In this document: positions 24,359 to 32,767 of the stretch, one piece after another
How the letters are laid out: each line of letters begins with the position of its first letter
Position numbering within the stretch: position 1 is the stretch's first letter
NCBI RefSeq assembly: GCF_003350405.1
Contig: NZ_QQAW01000008.1
Coordinates: forward strand, 62,001-126,000
Direction of reading: 5' to 3'
DNA length: 64,000 nt
From: Gluconacetobacter liquefaciens
GTDB taxonomy: Bacteria > Pseudomonadota > Alphaproteobacteria > Acetobacterales > Acetobacteraceae
Notes under the pieces: generated by a model
Told to the model about the DNA's origin: nothing
The model's database searches: none
The model's input: only the letters and a program-made list of their open reading frames with translations
Made by a program: the position numbers and the translations under genes

Positions 24359-25786
24359 ATGACCGCATCGGACGAACCGGGCTGGTTCCCCATCGCCCTG
24401 CGCCTGCGCGACGCCAGGGTCCTGGTGGTCGGCGGCGGCGGGATCGCCCTCAACAAGGTCCGCCTGCTGCTGGCCCACGCCGCGCGGATCGAAGTCCTTG
24501 CCCCTACGCTGGACGATGCGCTGACGGCCCTGCGCGACACCGGAGACATCCACCACATCCCCGCCGAAGCCGCCCCCGACCGGCTCGATGCCCTGCTCCC
24601 CGGCTGCCGGCTGGTCTACGCCGCGACCGACGACCGCACCGTCAACCGCGCCGTCGCCGCCCGTGCCGACGCACTGAACATCCCGGTCTGCGCGGTGGAC
24701 GACCCCACGCCCTCCAGCTTCATCACCCCCGCCCAGATCCATCGCGGCCCGGTGCGGATCGCCATCTCCACCGGCGGTGCCGCCCCGGTCCTCGCTCGCC
24801 GCCTGCGCGAGCGCATCGAGGCCGCCATGCCCGCCGGGCTCGACGGACTGGCCCGCTTCCTGCGCGACGCCCGTGGCCACGTCGTCACACGCTGCCCCGA
24901 CATCGACCGCCGCCGCCGCGTGTGGGAAGCCTTCCTGGACGGCAGAGGGGCCGAAGCCGCCCAGCGCGGCGACACCGAAACCGCCCGCCAGATCCTCGAC
25001 CACCTGCTGGACGACACCCCCGTCACCGGCGAGGTCTGGCTGGTCGGCGCCGGCCCCGGCGACCCGGACCTGCTGACGCTGCGCGCATTGCACCTGATGC
25101 AGAACGCCGATTCCGTGCTCTACGACCAGCTTCTCCCCCCCGACCTGCTGGACCGCGTGCGGCGCGACGCCACGCGGGTTTTCGTCGGCAAACAGCGCGA
25201 CCGCCACACCATGCCGCAGGAGCAGATCAACGCCGAACTGATCCGCCGCGCCCGCGGGGGCGAGCGCGTGCTGCGCCTCAAGGGCGGCGACCCGTTCATC
25301 TTTGGCCGGGGCGGCGAGGAAATCGAAGCCCTGATGCAAGCCGGCATCCCTTTCCAGGTCGTACCCGGCATCACGGCGGCCAGCGGCTGCGCCGCCTATG
25401 CCGGCATTCCGCTCACCCACCGCGACTGCGCGCAATCCTGCCTGTTCGTCACCGGCCACGCCCGCAAGGACGGCACGCTGGACCTGCCGTGGGCGCGCAT
25501 GGCCGACAGCGGCCAGACCATCGCCATCTATATGGGCGTCAGCGCCCTGCCCGACCTCTGCGCGATGCTCGTCCGCCACGGCCTGCCGCCGGACTGGCCC
25601 GCCGCGATCATCGAACGCGGCACCCGCCCCGACCAGCGCGTGCTCACCGGCACGCTAGACACCCTGCCCACCCTTGCCCGCGCCAACAGCGTCGGCAGCC
25701 CGGCGCTGATCCTGGTCGGCGAAGTCGTACGTCACCGGGTCATCTCTTCTTCTTTTTCTGAAGAAAAAGAAGCAAAAAGACTTTGA
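24359..25786 (+). CDS. cysG: Siroheme synthase (uroporphyrinogen-III methyltransferase / precorrin-2 dehydrogenase / ferrochelatase)
   Basis: A 475-residue trifunctional CysG. The N-terminal NAD-dependent dehydrogenase/chelatase half (about 1-215) has RVLVVGGGGIALNKVRLLL and FITPAQIHRGPVRIAISTGG. The C-terminal SAM-dependent methyltransferase half (about 220-465) has VWLVGAGPGDPDLLTLRALH, RLKGGDPFIFGRGGEE and VVPGITAASGCAAYAGIPLT. It makes siroheme for sulfite and nitrite reductases. The last residues (about from SSSFSEEKEAKRL) are encoded by an A/T-rich palindrome and are likely neutral extension. Stands alone, upstream of the convergent metR gene, which fits a sulfur/methionine theme. Confidence 0.93.
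   Translation: MTASDEPGWFPIALRLRDARVLVVGGGGIALNKVRLLLAHAARIEVLAPTLDDALTALRDTGDIHHIPAEAAPDRLDALLPGCRLVYAATDDRTVNRAVAARADALNIPVCAVDDPTPSSFITPAQIHRGPVRIAISTGGAAPVLARRLRERIEAAMPAGLDGLARFLRDARGHVVTRCPDIDRRRRVWEAFLDGRGAEAAQRGDTETARQILDHLLDDTPVTGEVWLVGAGPGDPDLLTLRALHLMQNADSVLYDQLLPPDLLDRVRRDATRVFVGKQRDRHTMPQEQINAELIRRARGGERVLRLKGGDPFIFGRGGEEIEALMQAGIPFQVVPGITAASGCAAYAGIPLTHRDCAQSCLFVTGHARKDGTLDLPWARMADSGQTIAIYMGVSALPDLCAMLVRHGLPPDWPAAIIERGTRPDQRVLTGTLDTLPTLARANSVGSPALILVGEVVRHRVISSSFSEEKEAKRL
25749..25772. terminator. A/T-rich palindrome at 3-prime end of cysG
   Basis: CTTCTTTTTC and GAAAAAGAAG pair over 10 bp with a 4-nt loop, followed by CAAAAAG and two AAAGACTTT direct repeats (to about 25801). 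It lies between convergent cysG and metR and overlaps the cysG stop region. Likely a bidirectional terminator; the position inside the reading frame is unusual. Confidence 0.5.
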
Positions 25787-25867
25787 TTCGTTCAAAGACT
25801 TTTCCAGAAATGGATACTCATCTTCCGAACGGAACAGACCAGACGCACCGCCTCGTCCCCAGGCGCC

Positions 25868-26761
25868 TCATCCCTGGGGATCAGCGGCAAAGCTGATGAA
25901 ATCGGTAAGATATTGCAGATCCTCATCTGCCTCACGGCGGCCAAGAAAAATCTGCTTCGCAATGCCGTTTTTACCGATCCTTATCGCCCGCAGATCAAAC
26001 CGTGATGCATATTCCTCCACCAGCCAGCGCGGCAGAACCGCAACGCCGCGACCATGCGCGACCATCACCAGCATGATGTCCGTCGTCTCAATATGCTTAT
26101 GCTGGCGTGGGGCGATCCCGGCAGGCTGAAGAAACTGGGTATAGATATCCAGCCTCTCCGCAGGAACAGGGTAGGTAATAAGCGTCTCGTCCGCCAGTTG
26201 TTCAGGCGTGATACATTTAACGTCGCACAGCCGATGGGTGCTTCCAACGACAAGCACGAGTTCATAATCAAAAACCGGTGTAAAAATCAGGCCGGGTTTG
26301 TAAAGCGGATCAGGCGTCACAAGAATGTCGATCTCATTGCCCAGAAGCGCCCCGATCCCGCCAAACTGAAACTTCTGGCGCACATCAACATCCACCTTCG
26401 GCCAGCGTTCGAGATAAGGTGAGACGACGTTAAGCAGCCATTGATAGCAGGGATGGCACTCCATCCCGATCTTCAGGGTGCCACGTTCGCCATTGGCAAA
26501 CTGCTCCAGCCTTTCTTCAGCCAGCGAGAACTGCGGCAGCAACCGGTTGGCCAGCGAGAGCAGCCACTGACCGGCCTGCGTCAGAACCAGAGACCGCCCT
26601 TCACGCCGCCAAATCTTCACGCCAAGCTGGATCTCGATCTTGCGAACCGCATGGCTGAGCGCGGGCTGGGTCAGATTCAGCCGCGCCCCCGCCGCCGTGA
26701 GCGACCCCTCCCTGGCGACTTCCTGTATGATCATCAGATGGTTACGTTCAAGAATGGCCAT
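25868..26761 (-). CDS. metR: LysR-family transcriptional regulator, MetR-like
   Basis: A 297-residue LysR-type regulator. The helix-turn-helix is at about 15-45 (EGSLTAAGARLNLTQPALSH, then KIEIQLGVKIWRREGR). The effector domain contains LITYPVPAERLDIYTQFLQP, AGIAPRQHKHIETTDIMLVM and GRGVAVLPRWLVEEY, which match the MetR pattern (TYPV..ERLD....FLQPAGI) by recognition. MetR senses homocysteine and activates methionine genes. It is divergent from metF and close to the mesX-mesD operon, supporting the assignment. Its own gene and metF share a 231-bp intergenic region with an A/T-rich part at 26790-26820. Confidence 0.87.
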   Translation of the reverse strand: MAILERNHLMIIQEVAREGSLTAAGARLNLTQPALSHAVRKIEIQLGVKIWRREGRSLVLTQAGQWLLSLANRLLPQFSLAEERLEQFANGERGTLKIGMECHPCYQWLLNVVSPYLERWPKVDVDVRQKFQFGGIGALLGNEIDILVTPDPLYKPGLIFTPVFDYELVLVVGSTHRLCDVKCITPEQLADETLITYPVPAERLDIYTQFLQPAGIAPRQHKHIETTDIMLVMVAHGRGVAVLPRWLVEEYASRFDLRAIRIGKNGIAKQIFLGRREADEDLQYLTDFISFAADPQG

Positions 26762-26992
26762 GTCTTACCAGGAAATATGCACCAAATTCATACAACCATA
26801 AACAATTATCATTTATATATATTGGCGAAAACCCTTATCTGAAACCACATATCGGCCCATCCGGCTCTCAATTATGGCCATGCCGCCGCCTTCAGGCAGG
26901 ACTCCTCTGGTCCCGCTTATGACGGTTTCGGCAATTCAGCCCGATTCTGGCGAACAGTCCCCGTCCCACTCTCATATTTTCATATCGTCGAG

Positions 26993-27952
26993 ATGAACAA
27001 CACCGTGGAACACCGGCCAGCCCAAGCCCTCCCAGGCGCGTTCCCCCCTCATGCTCTCGACATGCCGGCCCCTGCTCTCTCTTTCGAATTTGTCCCCCCG
27101 AGAACCGACGCGCAAGCGCACCGCCTGTGGCAATGCATCCGGCGCCTTGCACCGCTTTCGCCACGTTTTGTCTCCGTCACCTGCGGCGCTGGCGGAAGCA
27201 CGCAGGCCAGCACCCGCGCAACGGTGCTGCGCCTGAAGCGGGAAACCGCTCTCGTGCCCGCCGCTCACCTGACCTGCGTGGGTGCGAGCCGCGAGGACAT
27301 CGACGAAATCGCACGCAGTTACTGGGAAGCCGGCGTCAGACACATCGTGGCGCTGCGCGGCGATCCGCCAGCAGGCGCGGCTGATTACACCCCGCATCCC
27401 GGCGGGTATACCCACGCCAGCGACCTCGTAGCCGGACTGCGCCGCATCGCGGATTTCGAGATCTCCGTCGCCGCCTACCCCGAAACCCATCCCGCAGCCC
27501 CAAGCCCGGACGCCGATCTCGACAATCTCAAGCGCAAACTCGACGCCGGGGCGACACGCGCCATCACCCAGTATTTCTTTGACGCTGAAACCTATCTCCG
27601 TTTCCTCGACCGATGCATGGCGGCCGGCATCACCGCGCCGATCGTGCCCGGCATCATGCCCGTCTCGAACTACGATCAAGTGGCACGTTTCTCGGCGCTC
27701 TGTGGCGTGACGGTACCAGCCTGGCTCACCCACCTGTTTGAAGAAACCTCAAAAAATCCTGAACTGCGTCGTATCGTCGCCAGCGTCGTAGCCGTAGAGC
27801 AGGTTCGGGCCTTGCAGGCCAATGGAATCAACGCATTTCATCTCTCGACATTGAATCATGCTGACCTGACCTTCGCCATCGCGCATATTCTTGGGCTCCG
27901 CCCGACGGAGCCCTCTGCACCGACTGAAAGCCTGGCCGAGAAGGGGGTCTGA
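26993..27952 (+). CDS. metF: 5,10-methylenetetrahydrofolate reductase
   Basis: A 319-residue FAD-dependent MTHFR of bacterial length. Key segments are LSFEFVPPRTDAQAHRLW (substrate/NADH Glu near the N-terminus), PRFVSVTCGAGGST, HLTCVGASREDIDEIARSYW, HIVALRGDPP, FEISVAAYPETHP, GATRAITQYFFDAE and PIVPGIMPVSNYDQ. It converts methylene-THF to 5-methyl-THF, the methyl donor of folate-dependent methionine synthases. The first 25 residues before ALSFEFVPP are non-conserved, and the ATG for residue 24 (MPAPAL, 27062) is an alternative start. Divergent from metR, consistent with MetR control. Confidence 0.93.
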   Translation: MNNTVEHRPAQALPGAFPPHALDMPAPALSFEFVPPRTDAQAHRLWQCIRRLAPLSPRFVSVTCGAGGSTQASTRATVLRLKRETALVPAAHLTCVGASREDIDEIARSYWEAGVRHIVALRGDPPAGAADYTPHPGGYTHASDLVAGLRRIADFEISVAAYPETHPAAPSPDADLDNLKRKLDAGATRAITQYFFDAETYLRFLDRCMAAGITAPIVPGIMPVSNYDQVARFSALCGVTVPAWLTHLFEETSKNPELRRIVASVVAVEQVRALQANGINAFHLSTLNHADLTFAIAHILGLRPTEPSAPTESLAEKGV

Positions 27953-28061
27953 TGACCGAGAACCATCCTGAAAGCCCGCGCACACCGAAATGCGCGTCCG
28001 ATCGCCACCAGCGCGCATGTTCGGTCAAGCTATGAAAAGCAGAAACGCAAGGACATCACCC

Positions 28062-28721
28062 ATGACTGAACGCCCCCGCCCCCTGCTCACACCACCCGAT
28101 GGACACAGGAAGGTGCTGCTCCATTCCTGTTGCGCGCCCTGTTCCGGCGAGGTGATGGAGGCGATGTCAGCGTCCGGCATTGATTATACGATCTTCTTCT
28201 ATAATCCGAACATTCACCCGGAACGGGAATATCGTCTCCGCAAGGATGAGAACATCCGCTTTGCGGAAAAACACAATGTTCCCTTCATCGACGCCGACTA
28301 TGACCGCGACAACTGGTTCGCCCGCGCCAAAGGCATGGAATGGGAGCCGGAACGCGGCGTGCGCTGCACCATGTGCTTCGACATGCGTTTCGAACGCACG
28401 GCGCTCTATGCGCACGAACATGCCTTCCCCGTCATGACTAGCTCGCTCGGAATTTCACGATGGAAAAACATGGCGCAGATCAATGATTGCGGGCAACGCG
28501 CCGTCTCACCCTATGACGGGTTATCCTACTGGGACTTCAACTGGCGCAAGGGCGGAGGTGCCGCACGCATGATCGAGATCAGCAAACAGGAGCAGTTCTA
28601 CCAGCAGGAATATTGCGGCTGCGCCTACTCGCTCAGAGACACCAACCTGCATCGCCGCAACACGGGCCGTCCAGCCATTGAAATCGGCAAGCTCTATTAC
28701 GGAACGGACAGCAATGACTGA
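28062..28721 (+). CDS. queH: Epoxyqueuosine reductase QueH
   Basis: A 219-residue QueH-family (former DUF208) protein, the non-homologous replacement of QueG in the last step of queuosine synthesis in tRNA. Diagnostic cysteines are visible: [10 protein letters not shown] (Cys23, 24, 27), [14 protein letters not shown] (Cys102, 105) and EYCGCAYSL (Cys185, 187); in the family these bind Fe-S and metal. The ATG at 28062 has AAGGA 8 bases upstream; the open frame goes back to 27990 without support. It lies about 110 bp after metF and overlaps the following small ORF by 8 bases. The tie to methionine genes may be through SAM-dependent tRNA modification or simply a shared transcript. Confidence 0.9.
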   Translation: MTERPRPLLTPPDGHRKVLLHSCCAPCSGEVMEAMSASGIDYTIFFYNPNIHPEREYRLRKDENIRFAEKHNVPFIDADYDRDNWFARAKGMEWEPERGVRCTMCFDMRFERTALYAHEHAFPVMTSSLGISRWKNMAQINDCGQRAVSPYDGLSYWDFNWRKGGGAARMIEISKQEQFYQQEYCGCAYSLRDTNLHRRNTGRPAIEIGKLYYGTDSND

Positions 28722-28899
28722 CAAGCCGCAAAACACGCAATCTTCCGCCGGCACTGTAACGGACGCATCGCCCCAGACGGACGCAGACCGGCATCAGCAG
28801 GGCAACGTCCTCCTGATCTGTGACGACCAGGAGGGAAACGCTTCCGAAGAGGAAAACCCGTTCGACTGTCCATGCTGCATCCTGCCCTGGTCGCGCTGA
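28714..28899 (+). CDS. Small Cys-containing hypothetical protein
   Basis: A 61-residue ORF starting at an ATG that overlaps the queH stop by 8 bases (ATGACTGA), which suggests translational coupling. The N-terminal 50 residues are polar and acidic ([26 protein letters not shown]); the C-terminus has [11 protein letters not shown] with three cysteines, plus one at residue 36. No family recognised. A metal-binding or Fe-S accessory role to QueH can be imagined but is speculative. It may be a non-functional ORF. Confidence 0.4.
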   Translation: MTDKPQNTQSSAGTVTDASPQTDADRHQQGNVLLICDDQEGNASEEENPFDCPCCILPWSR

Positions 28900-28955
28900 A
28901 CGACATCCAGAACATGCGCATATCGCCGGGAATCCCGATCTTCGGCAATCAGAAC

Positions 28956-28982
28956 GCGTGGAGACGGTTTCAGTCTCCACGC
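28956..28982. terminator. Strong bidirectional terminator hairpin between queH unit and mesD
   Basis: GCGTGGAGAC and GTCTCCACGC form a perfect 10-bp stem with a 7-nt loop (GGTTTCA) between converging transcripts. Confidence 0.7.
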
Positions 28983-29032
28983 TGGGCCAGACTCACGAGC
29001 GCGTCATTCTCACACTCGAAAGCCCCCGAGGC

Positions 29033-30061
29033 TCAGACCGACAGTTCTTTCCGAACGATTTCCGCACCCGCCCCCAGAGCATTCAGCTTTCCCGTGGCAA
29101 CATGCCGGGGAAGAGGGGCCATGCCGCAATTGGTCGACGGATAAAGCTTGTCCGCGTCCACGAACTGGAGCGCCTTTCGCAGCGTGCTGGCGACCTCCTC
29201 CGGTGTCTCGATGATGTTGGTTGCCACGTCAATGGCGCCGACCATCACCTTTTTACCGCGAATGAGTTCGATAAGATCCATCGGAACGCGCGAATTCTGG
29301 CATTCCAGCGAGATCAGGTCGATGTTCGATCTCTGGAGTTTGGGGAAGATCTCTTCATACTGCCGCCACTCCGCACCCAGGGCGTTTTTCCAGTCGATAT
29401 TCGCCTGGATGCCATACCCGTAGCAGATATGAACGGCCGTTTCGCATTTCAGACCTTCGATCGCCCTTTCCAGCGTCGCAATGCCCCAGTCATTCACTTC
29501 GTCAAAGAAAACGTTGAATGCAGGCTCATCGAACTGAATGATATCGATGCCGGCAGCCTCCAGTTCCCTGGCTTCCTGATTGAGAATCTTGGCAAATTCC
29601 CAGGCCAGCTTTTCGCGGCTTTTATAATGCGCGTCATGCAGCGTATCGATCATGGTCATCGGGCCGGGCAGAGCCCATTTGATCCGCTTTTTCGTGAGCG
29701 TGCGCAGAAACCGGGCATCCTCGACAAACACCGGCTTTTCGCGCGTCACGGCCCCCACGACGGAAGGCACACTCGCGTCATAACGATTACGGATTCTGAC
29801 GGTCTGGCGGTTCTCGAAATCGACTCCGCTGAGATGCTCGATAAAGGTCGTGACGAAATGCTGCCGCGTCTGTTCGCCATCGCTGACGATATCGATGCCG
29901 GCACGATCCTGATCGTCCAGCGTCAGGCGCAGCGCATCCTGCTTGCCTTCCTTCAATTCCTCACCCTGCAATTTCCAGGGGGACCAGAGTGTTTCCGGCT
30001 TCGCAAGCCAGGACGGCTTGGGCAGGCTTCCGGCGGTCGAGGTCGGGAGTAAAGTCTTCAT
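29033..30061 (-). CDS. mesD: Core methionine synthase, MesD-like (MetE C-terminal catalytic domain only)
   Basis: A 342-residue protein equal to the catalytic barrel of cobalamin-independent methionine synthase, without the N-terminal folate-binding half of MetE (which is about 750 residues). Zinc ligands can be read: His211 and Cys213 in AVHICYG, Glu253 in DLISLEC, Cys312 in STNCGMAPLP. The N-terminus LLPTSTAGSLPKPSWLAK and the internal DIIQFDEPAFNVF are typical. Directly upstream and cotranscribed (27-bp gap) is a DUF1852/MesX protein, which identifies it as MesD, a family found in aerobes that is reported to need MesX and oxygen rather than methyl-folate or cobalamin. It transfers a methyl group to homocysteine; the methyl donor is unknown. 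Confidence 0.88.
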   Translation of the reverse strand: MKTLLPTSTAGSLPKPSWLAKPETLWSPWKLQGEELKEGKQDALRLTLDDQDRAGIDIVSDGEQTRQHFVTTFIEHLSGVDFENRQTVRIRNRYDASVPSVVGAVTREKPVFVEDARFLRTLTKKRIKWALPGPMTMIDTLHDAHYKSREKLAWEFAKILNQEARELEAAGIDIIQFDEPAFNVFFDEVNDWGIATLERAIEGLKCETAVHICYGYGIQANIDWKNALGAEWRQYEEIFPKLQRSNIDLISLECQNSRVPMDLIELIRGKKVMVGAIDVATNIIETPEEVASTLRKALQFVDADKLYPSTNCGMAPLPRHVATGKLNALGAGAEIVRKELSV

Positions 30062-30088
30062 GGTTGCGGCCTTGATGTGTATGATTGA

Positions 30089-31072
30089 TCAGACAGGAAA
30101 ACGAGCAGACCACTGCTCAAGACGATCCTGATACGGCTCGATAAAGCGCTCTTCGGTAAACTCGCCCTGCGCGACAGCCAGCCTGCTGCGTTCCTCGCGA
30201 TCGTACACAATGCGGGTCAGCGAATAATCCTGATGGTTCAGGCTCGGCTGATAGCATGCGGCCGCCGGGGCATTGGCATTGTAGATTTCAGGCCGGTAGA
30301 CCTTCTGGAAACACTCCATCGTGCTGATCGTGCTGATCAGTTCCAGATTGGAATAATCCGACAGAAGGTCGCCAAAGAAATAGAACGCCAGCGGCGCGGT
30401 GGCATAGGGAGGCATGAAATACCGCACCTTCATGCCCATCTTGCCGAAATACTGGTCGGTCAGGGAAAATTCTCTCTGCTCATACTCAGAACCCAGAACC
30501 GGATGATAGTTTCCGGTTTTATGATAGGTCCTGTTACTGGAAACGCTCAGGCAGATGACGGGCATCTTGCCGAAGCTATTCCTGTAAGTGTCCGAATATA
30601 TGAACGACTTGAACAGATTCCCATGAAGATCGCCGAAGCCATCGGGAATGCGGAATTCCGGCAGGTCACGGTTGTGCTTCAGCAGAAGCACGCTGAAATC
30701 ATAATCCCGGACATAGGAAGAAAAGTTGTTCCCGGTCATTCCAGCGACACGCCGATTGTCAATCCTGTCAACAATCGAGGTATTGAGAATCTCAATTAAC
30801 GGAAAGACCTTATCCTGCCCGTTGAAAACGAAATTCATCTCGACGGAAACGATCTCGATCTCGACGGAATAGCGATCTCCGTTCGGATTATCCCAGTGCG
30901 CGAGAGAATTGAAACGGCTATCGATCATCCGCAGGACGTTTTGCAGATTTTCCCGACGATGCGCCCCTCTGGCCAGATTGGCGAAATTGGTCGTCAGGCG
31001 CGTGTCATCCGAAGGGCTGTAATCGTCATCAAATCTCGTCTTCTTGATAGCGAACGTAAATTCGACAGACAT
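30089..31072 (-). CDS. mesX: DUF1852 family protein MesX, partner of MesD
   Basis: A 327-residue DUF1852 protein. Its opening MSVEFTFAIKKTRFDDDYSP and TRLTTNFANLARGAHRRENL, then MIDSRFNSLAHWDNPNGDRY, are recognised family signatures. MesX is reported to be required with oxygen for the MesD methionine synthase to work in vivo; its own chemistry is not known. There are no membrane segments or signal peptide, so it is cytoplasmic. It is the first gene of the mesX-mesD operon. Possible MetR operators lie 150-190 bp upstream. Confidence 0.88.
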   Translation of the reverse strand: MSVEFTFAIKKTRFDDDYSPSDDTRLTTNFANLARGAHRRENLQNVLRMIDSRFNSLAHWDNPNGDRYSVEIEIVSVEMNFVFNGQDKVFPLIEILNTSIVDRIDNRRVAGMTGNNFSSYVRDYDFSVLLLKHNRDLPEFRIPDGFGDLHGNLFKSFIYSDTYRNSFGKMPVICLSVSSNRTYHKTGNYHPVLGSEYEQREFSLTDQYFGKMGMKVRYFMPPYATAPLAFYFFGDLLSDYSNLELISTISTMECFQKVYRPEIYNANAPAAACYQPSLNHQDYSLTRIVYDREERSRLAVAQGEFTEERFIEPYQDRLEQWSARFPV

Positions 31073-31226
31073 TCCTGTTTTACCTCATTTTGGCAGAATC
31101 CCCCAGATCACTATTTTGACCTGTAGAGGATTTGACTTGTTCACAGTTCCCAATCGGCAATTTTCAGGCCGGAAGTGCCGAGACGCATTGGACGCTGTTA
31201 TGCCTGAGAGGCTCATTGAGCAAAAA

Positions 31227-31239
31227 TGATTTTATTTCA
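31227..31239. promoter_or_regulatory. MetR-like binding site upstream of mesX
   Basis: On the minus strand TGAAATAAAATCA fits the enterobacterial MetR consensus TGAANNANNTTCA at all but one defined position. A weaker second match, TGAATGGAATTTA, lies next to it (31248-31260 region). MetR usually binds two such sites. About 155 bp before the mesX start. Confidence 0.4.
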
Positions 31240-31240
31240 T

Positions 31241-31267
31241 TTATCCATAAATTCCATTCATGGATAA
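31241..31267. promoter_or_regulatory. 27-bp inverted repeat upstream of mesX
   Basis: TTATCCAT and ATGGATAA form perfect 8-bp arms separated by 11 bp. The T-N11-A type spacing inside the palindrome is compatible with a LysR-family operator, which would fit the neighbouring metR; the function is inferred. Confidence 0.4.
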
Positions 31268-31328
31268 TGACCATCAAAGAGCGTCCCGCCCTTAGAGCCT
31301 GACCGGGGATGGCCCGCTGCCCTGATGT

Positions 31329-31436
31329 CCAGAGCAGATCCTGTTTGAATGCACGCATTCAAACAGGTGAAGATGCTGGTAAAAACAATAAACTGGAGCA
31401 TCTCCACCGAACCGGTTTTCGGTGGAGATGCTCCAG
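31329..31436 (-). repeat. Structured dispersed repeat, copy R1
   Basis: A 108-bp element made of two hairpins joined by a conserved linker. The B hairpin (31340-31367) is a perfect 13-bp stem, CCTGTTTGAATGC with GCATTCAAACAGG, closed by 2 nt. The A hairpin (31393-31436) is a perfect 19-bp stem with a 6-nt CCGGTT loop. The whole element matches the reverse complement of R2 at 38504-38611. Confidence 0.9.
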
Positions 31437-31714
31437 TCTTGATACGGTCGGTCTATAAACCGGGCATTCCGGTATCCGCGCGCGAACCGGCGTGCCGGGA
31501 GAGCCCTTCGGGCTCGGGCGCATCATCGCGACGACTGCAGACAGCAGCACAGGTCAGCCGGCTGCGCGGCAGGCTCGGGGGTTCCGGCCGCGCACGCCCA
31601 TCGGTAAAGGCCCGGTCGCGGAACGGAACCAGACTACCGTTTCAAAGGCTCCGATGCGGAGCGGGAAGCACGGCGTGAGAAAACGGCTCTGGGGCACGAA
31701 CGCGGCGCGCGGAG

Positions 31715-31749
<35 letters not shown>

Positions 31750-31781
31750 CCGGGCGACCACACGCCGCCCCGAATGAACCG

Positions 31782-32168
31782 TCAGGACCCATCCGCCATC
31801 AGCGAGACATGCGCGCAGGTAATCTTCCACCCCTCATCGGTGCGGATCCATGTCTGGCTCTGCCGTCCGATGCGCGTCGCCCCCTCGCGCTGGAATTCCA
31901 GATTGACGGTCGCCAGATCCGTGCCGAAGGTCGTCACCACCCGGCGCAGCACCCGCCGCTGCGGCGACCCGCCGACACGACCCTGACGAAAGGCCGCAAT
32001 CTCGGCAAAGCCGTACAACACCTCACCCACGCCATAACGGATCGTCTCGGGCGCATTGCGAAACAGCGCATCCAGAACATCCAGGTCATTGGCCATCAGC
32101 GCCGCCTCGTACTGGTCGGACATGGCGGTCACTTCGGCCATGATGGCAGGGTCATCGATCAGAAGCAT
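31782..32168 (-). CDS. HpxZ/AtzH-like small protein (SnoaL-like, DUF3225)
   Basis: A 128-residue SnoaL/NTF2-fold protein of the AtzH/HpxZ group. Recognised segments are MSDQYEAALMANDLDVLDAL, RNAPETIRYGVGEVLYGFAE and IGRQSQTWIRTDEGWKITCA. Relatives accompany amidases in oxalurate, cyanurate or ureide catabolism and some hydrolyse small amide links. Here it stands alone: no amidase is next to it, and its 3-prime flank is the C34 tract, so a partner may have been lost. Single gene on the minus strand; weak AAGG ribosome site. Confidence 0.75.
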   Translation of the reverse strand: MLLIDDPAIMAEVTAMSDQYEAALMANDLDVLDALFRNAPETIRYGVGEVLYGFAEIAAFRQGRVGGSPQRRVLRRVVTTFGTDLATVNLEFQREGATRIGRQSQTWIRTDEGWKITCAHVSLMADGS

Positions 32169-32308
32169 GGCACGGCACCTTACATAAAACAGCGTATCTG
32201 TAGCAGATCACCCAGCGGTCATCATGCGCGAGTCACCGCTTTCCAGCACGCTCCTCAGCGTGCACCGTATTGCGGCCCCCGTGATAAATATAATAAATCA
32301 TACGCACC

Positions 32309-32767
32309 ATGACTTCCAGAATACCGGCTTCAGACGACCTCTCCCGAAAAACCGTCGCCGACACCAGTGCCAGGGCGACCCGATCGTCGCACCGGGGCCG
32401 CCGCCCCCTCGCCGCCCTGCTCTGCATGGTCCTGCTGAACGAGACGGTGCCGGCATCCCCGGCCGACGCCGCCGGCTTCACATTGTCCACCCTGGGCATC
32501 ATGCAGCCGTTCCTGCCCTCGGCCGCCGCGCCCCAACCATCGTCGCAGCCGCCGTCACAGCCAGCGTCACACCCATCCCCGGCGCCGTCACTGCCGTCAT
32601 CGCCCCACCCGTCATCCCACCACGCGTCCCGGCCCGCCCCGACCGCGCCAACGTCGCCCACCGGCATTGAAAGCGCGGACGAACGCCCGAAACTCGCCCC
32701 GCCCCCATGCCGCCGGACAACCAGCTTCCGGGCTTTCCATCCCAGTGGAAAATCCAGAGTGCCCTGA
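32309..32767 (+). CDS. Hypothetical secreted protein, N-terminal part (possible frameshift with next ORF)
   Basis: A 152-residue frame with a basic N-terminus, a signal-peptide-like stretch (RRPLAALLCMVLLNETVPAS then ADA) and a long Pro/Ser/Ala/His-rich linker (about 73-118). After about residue 128 the sequence looks out of frame. The next ORF (32707), one frame over, starts within this one and continues with a folded-domain sequence. A single extra base near the CCCC/CCCCC runs at about 32697-32706 would fuse the two into one secreted protein. No family recognised for this part. Confidence 0.45.
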   Translation: MTSRIPASDDLSRKTVADTSARATRSSHRGRRPLAALLCMVLLNETVPASPADAAGFTLSTLGIMQPFLPSAAAPQPSSQPPSQPASHPSPAPSLPSSPHPSSHHASRPAPTAPTSPTGIESADERPKLAPPPCRRTTSFRAFHPSGKSRVP

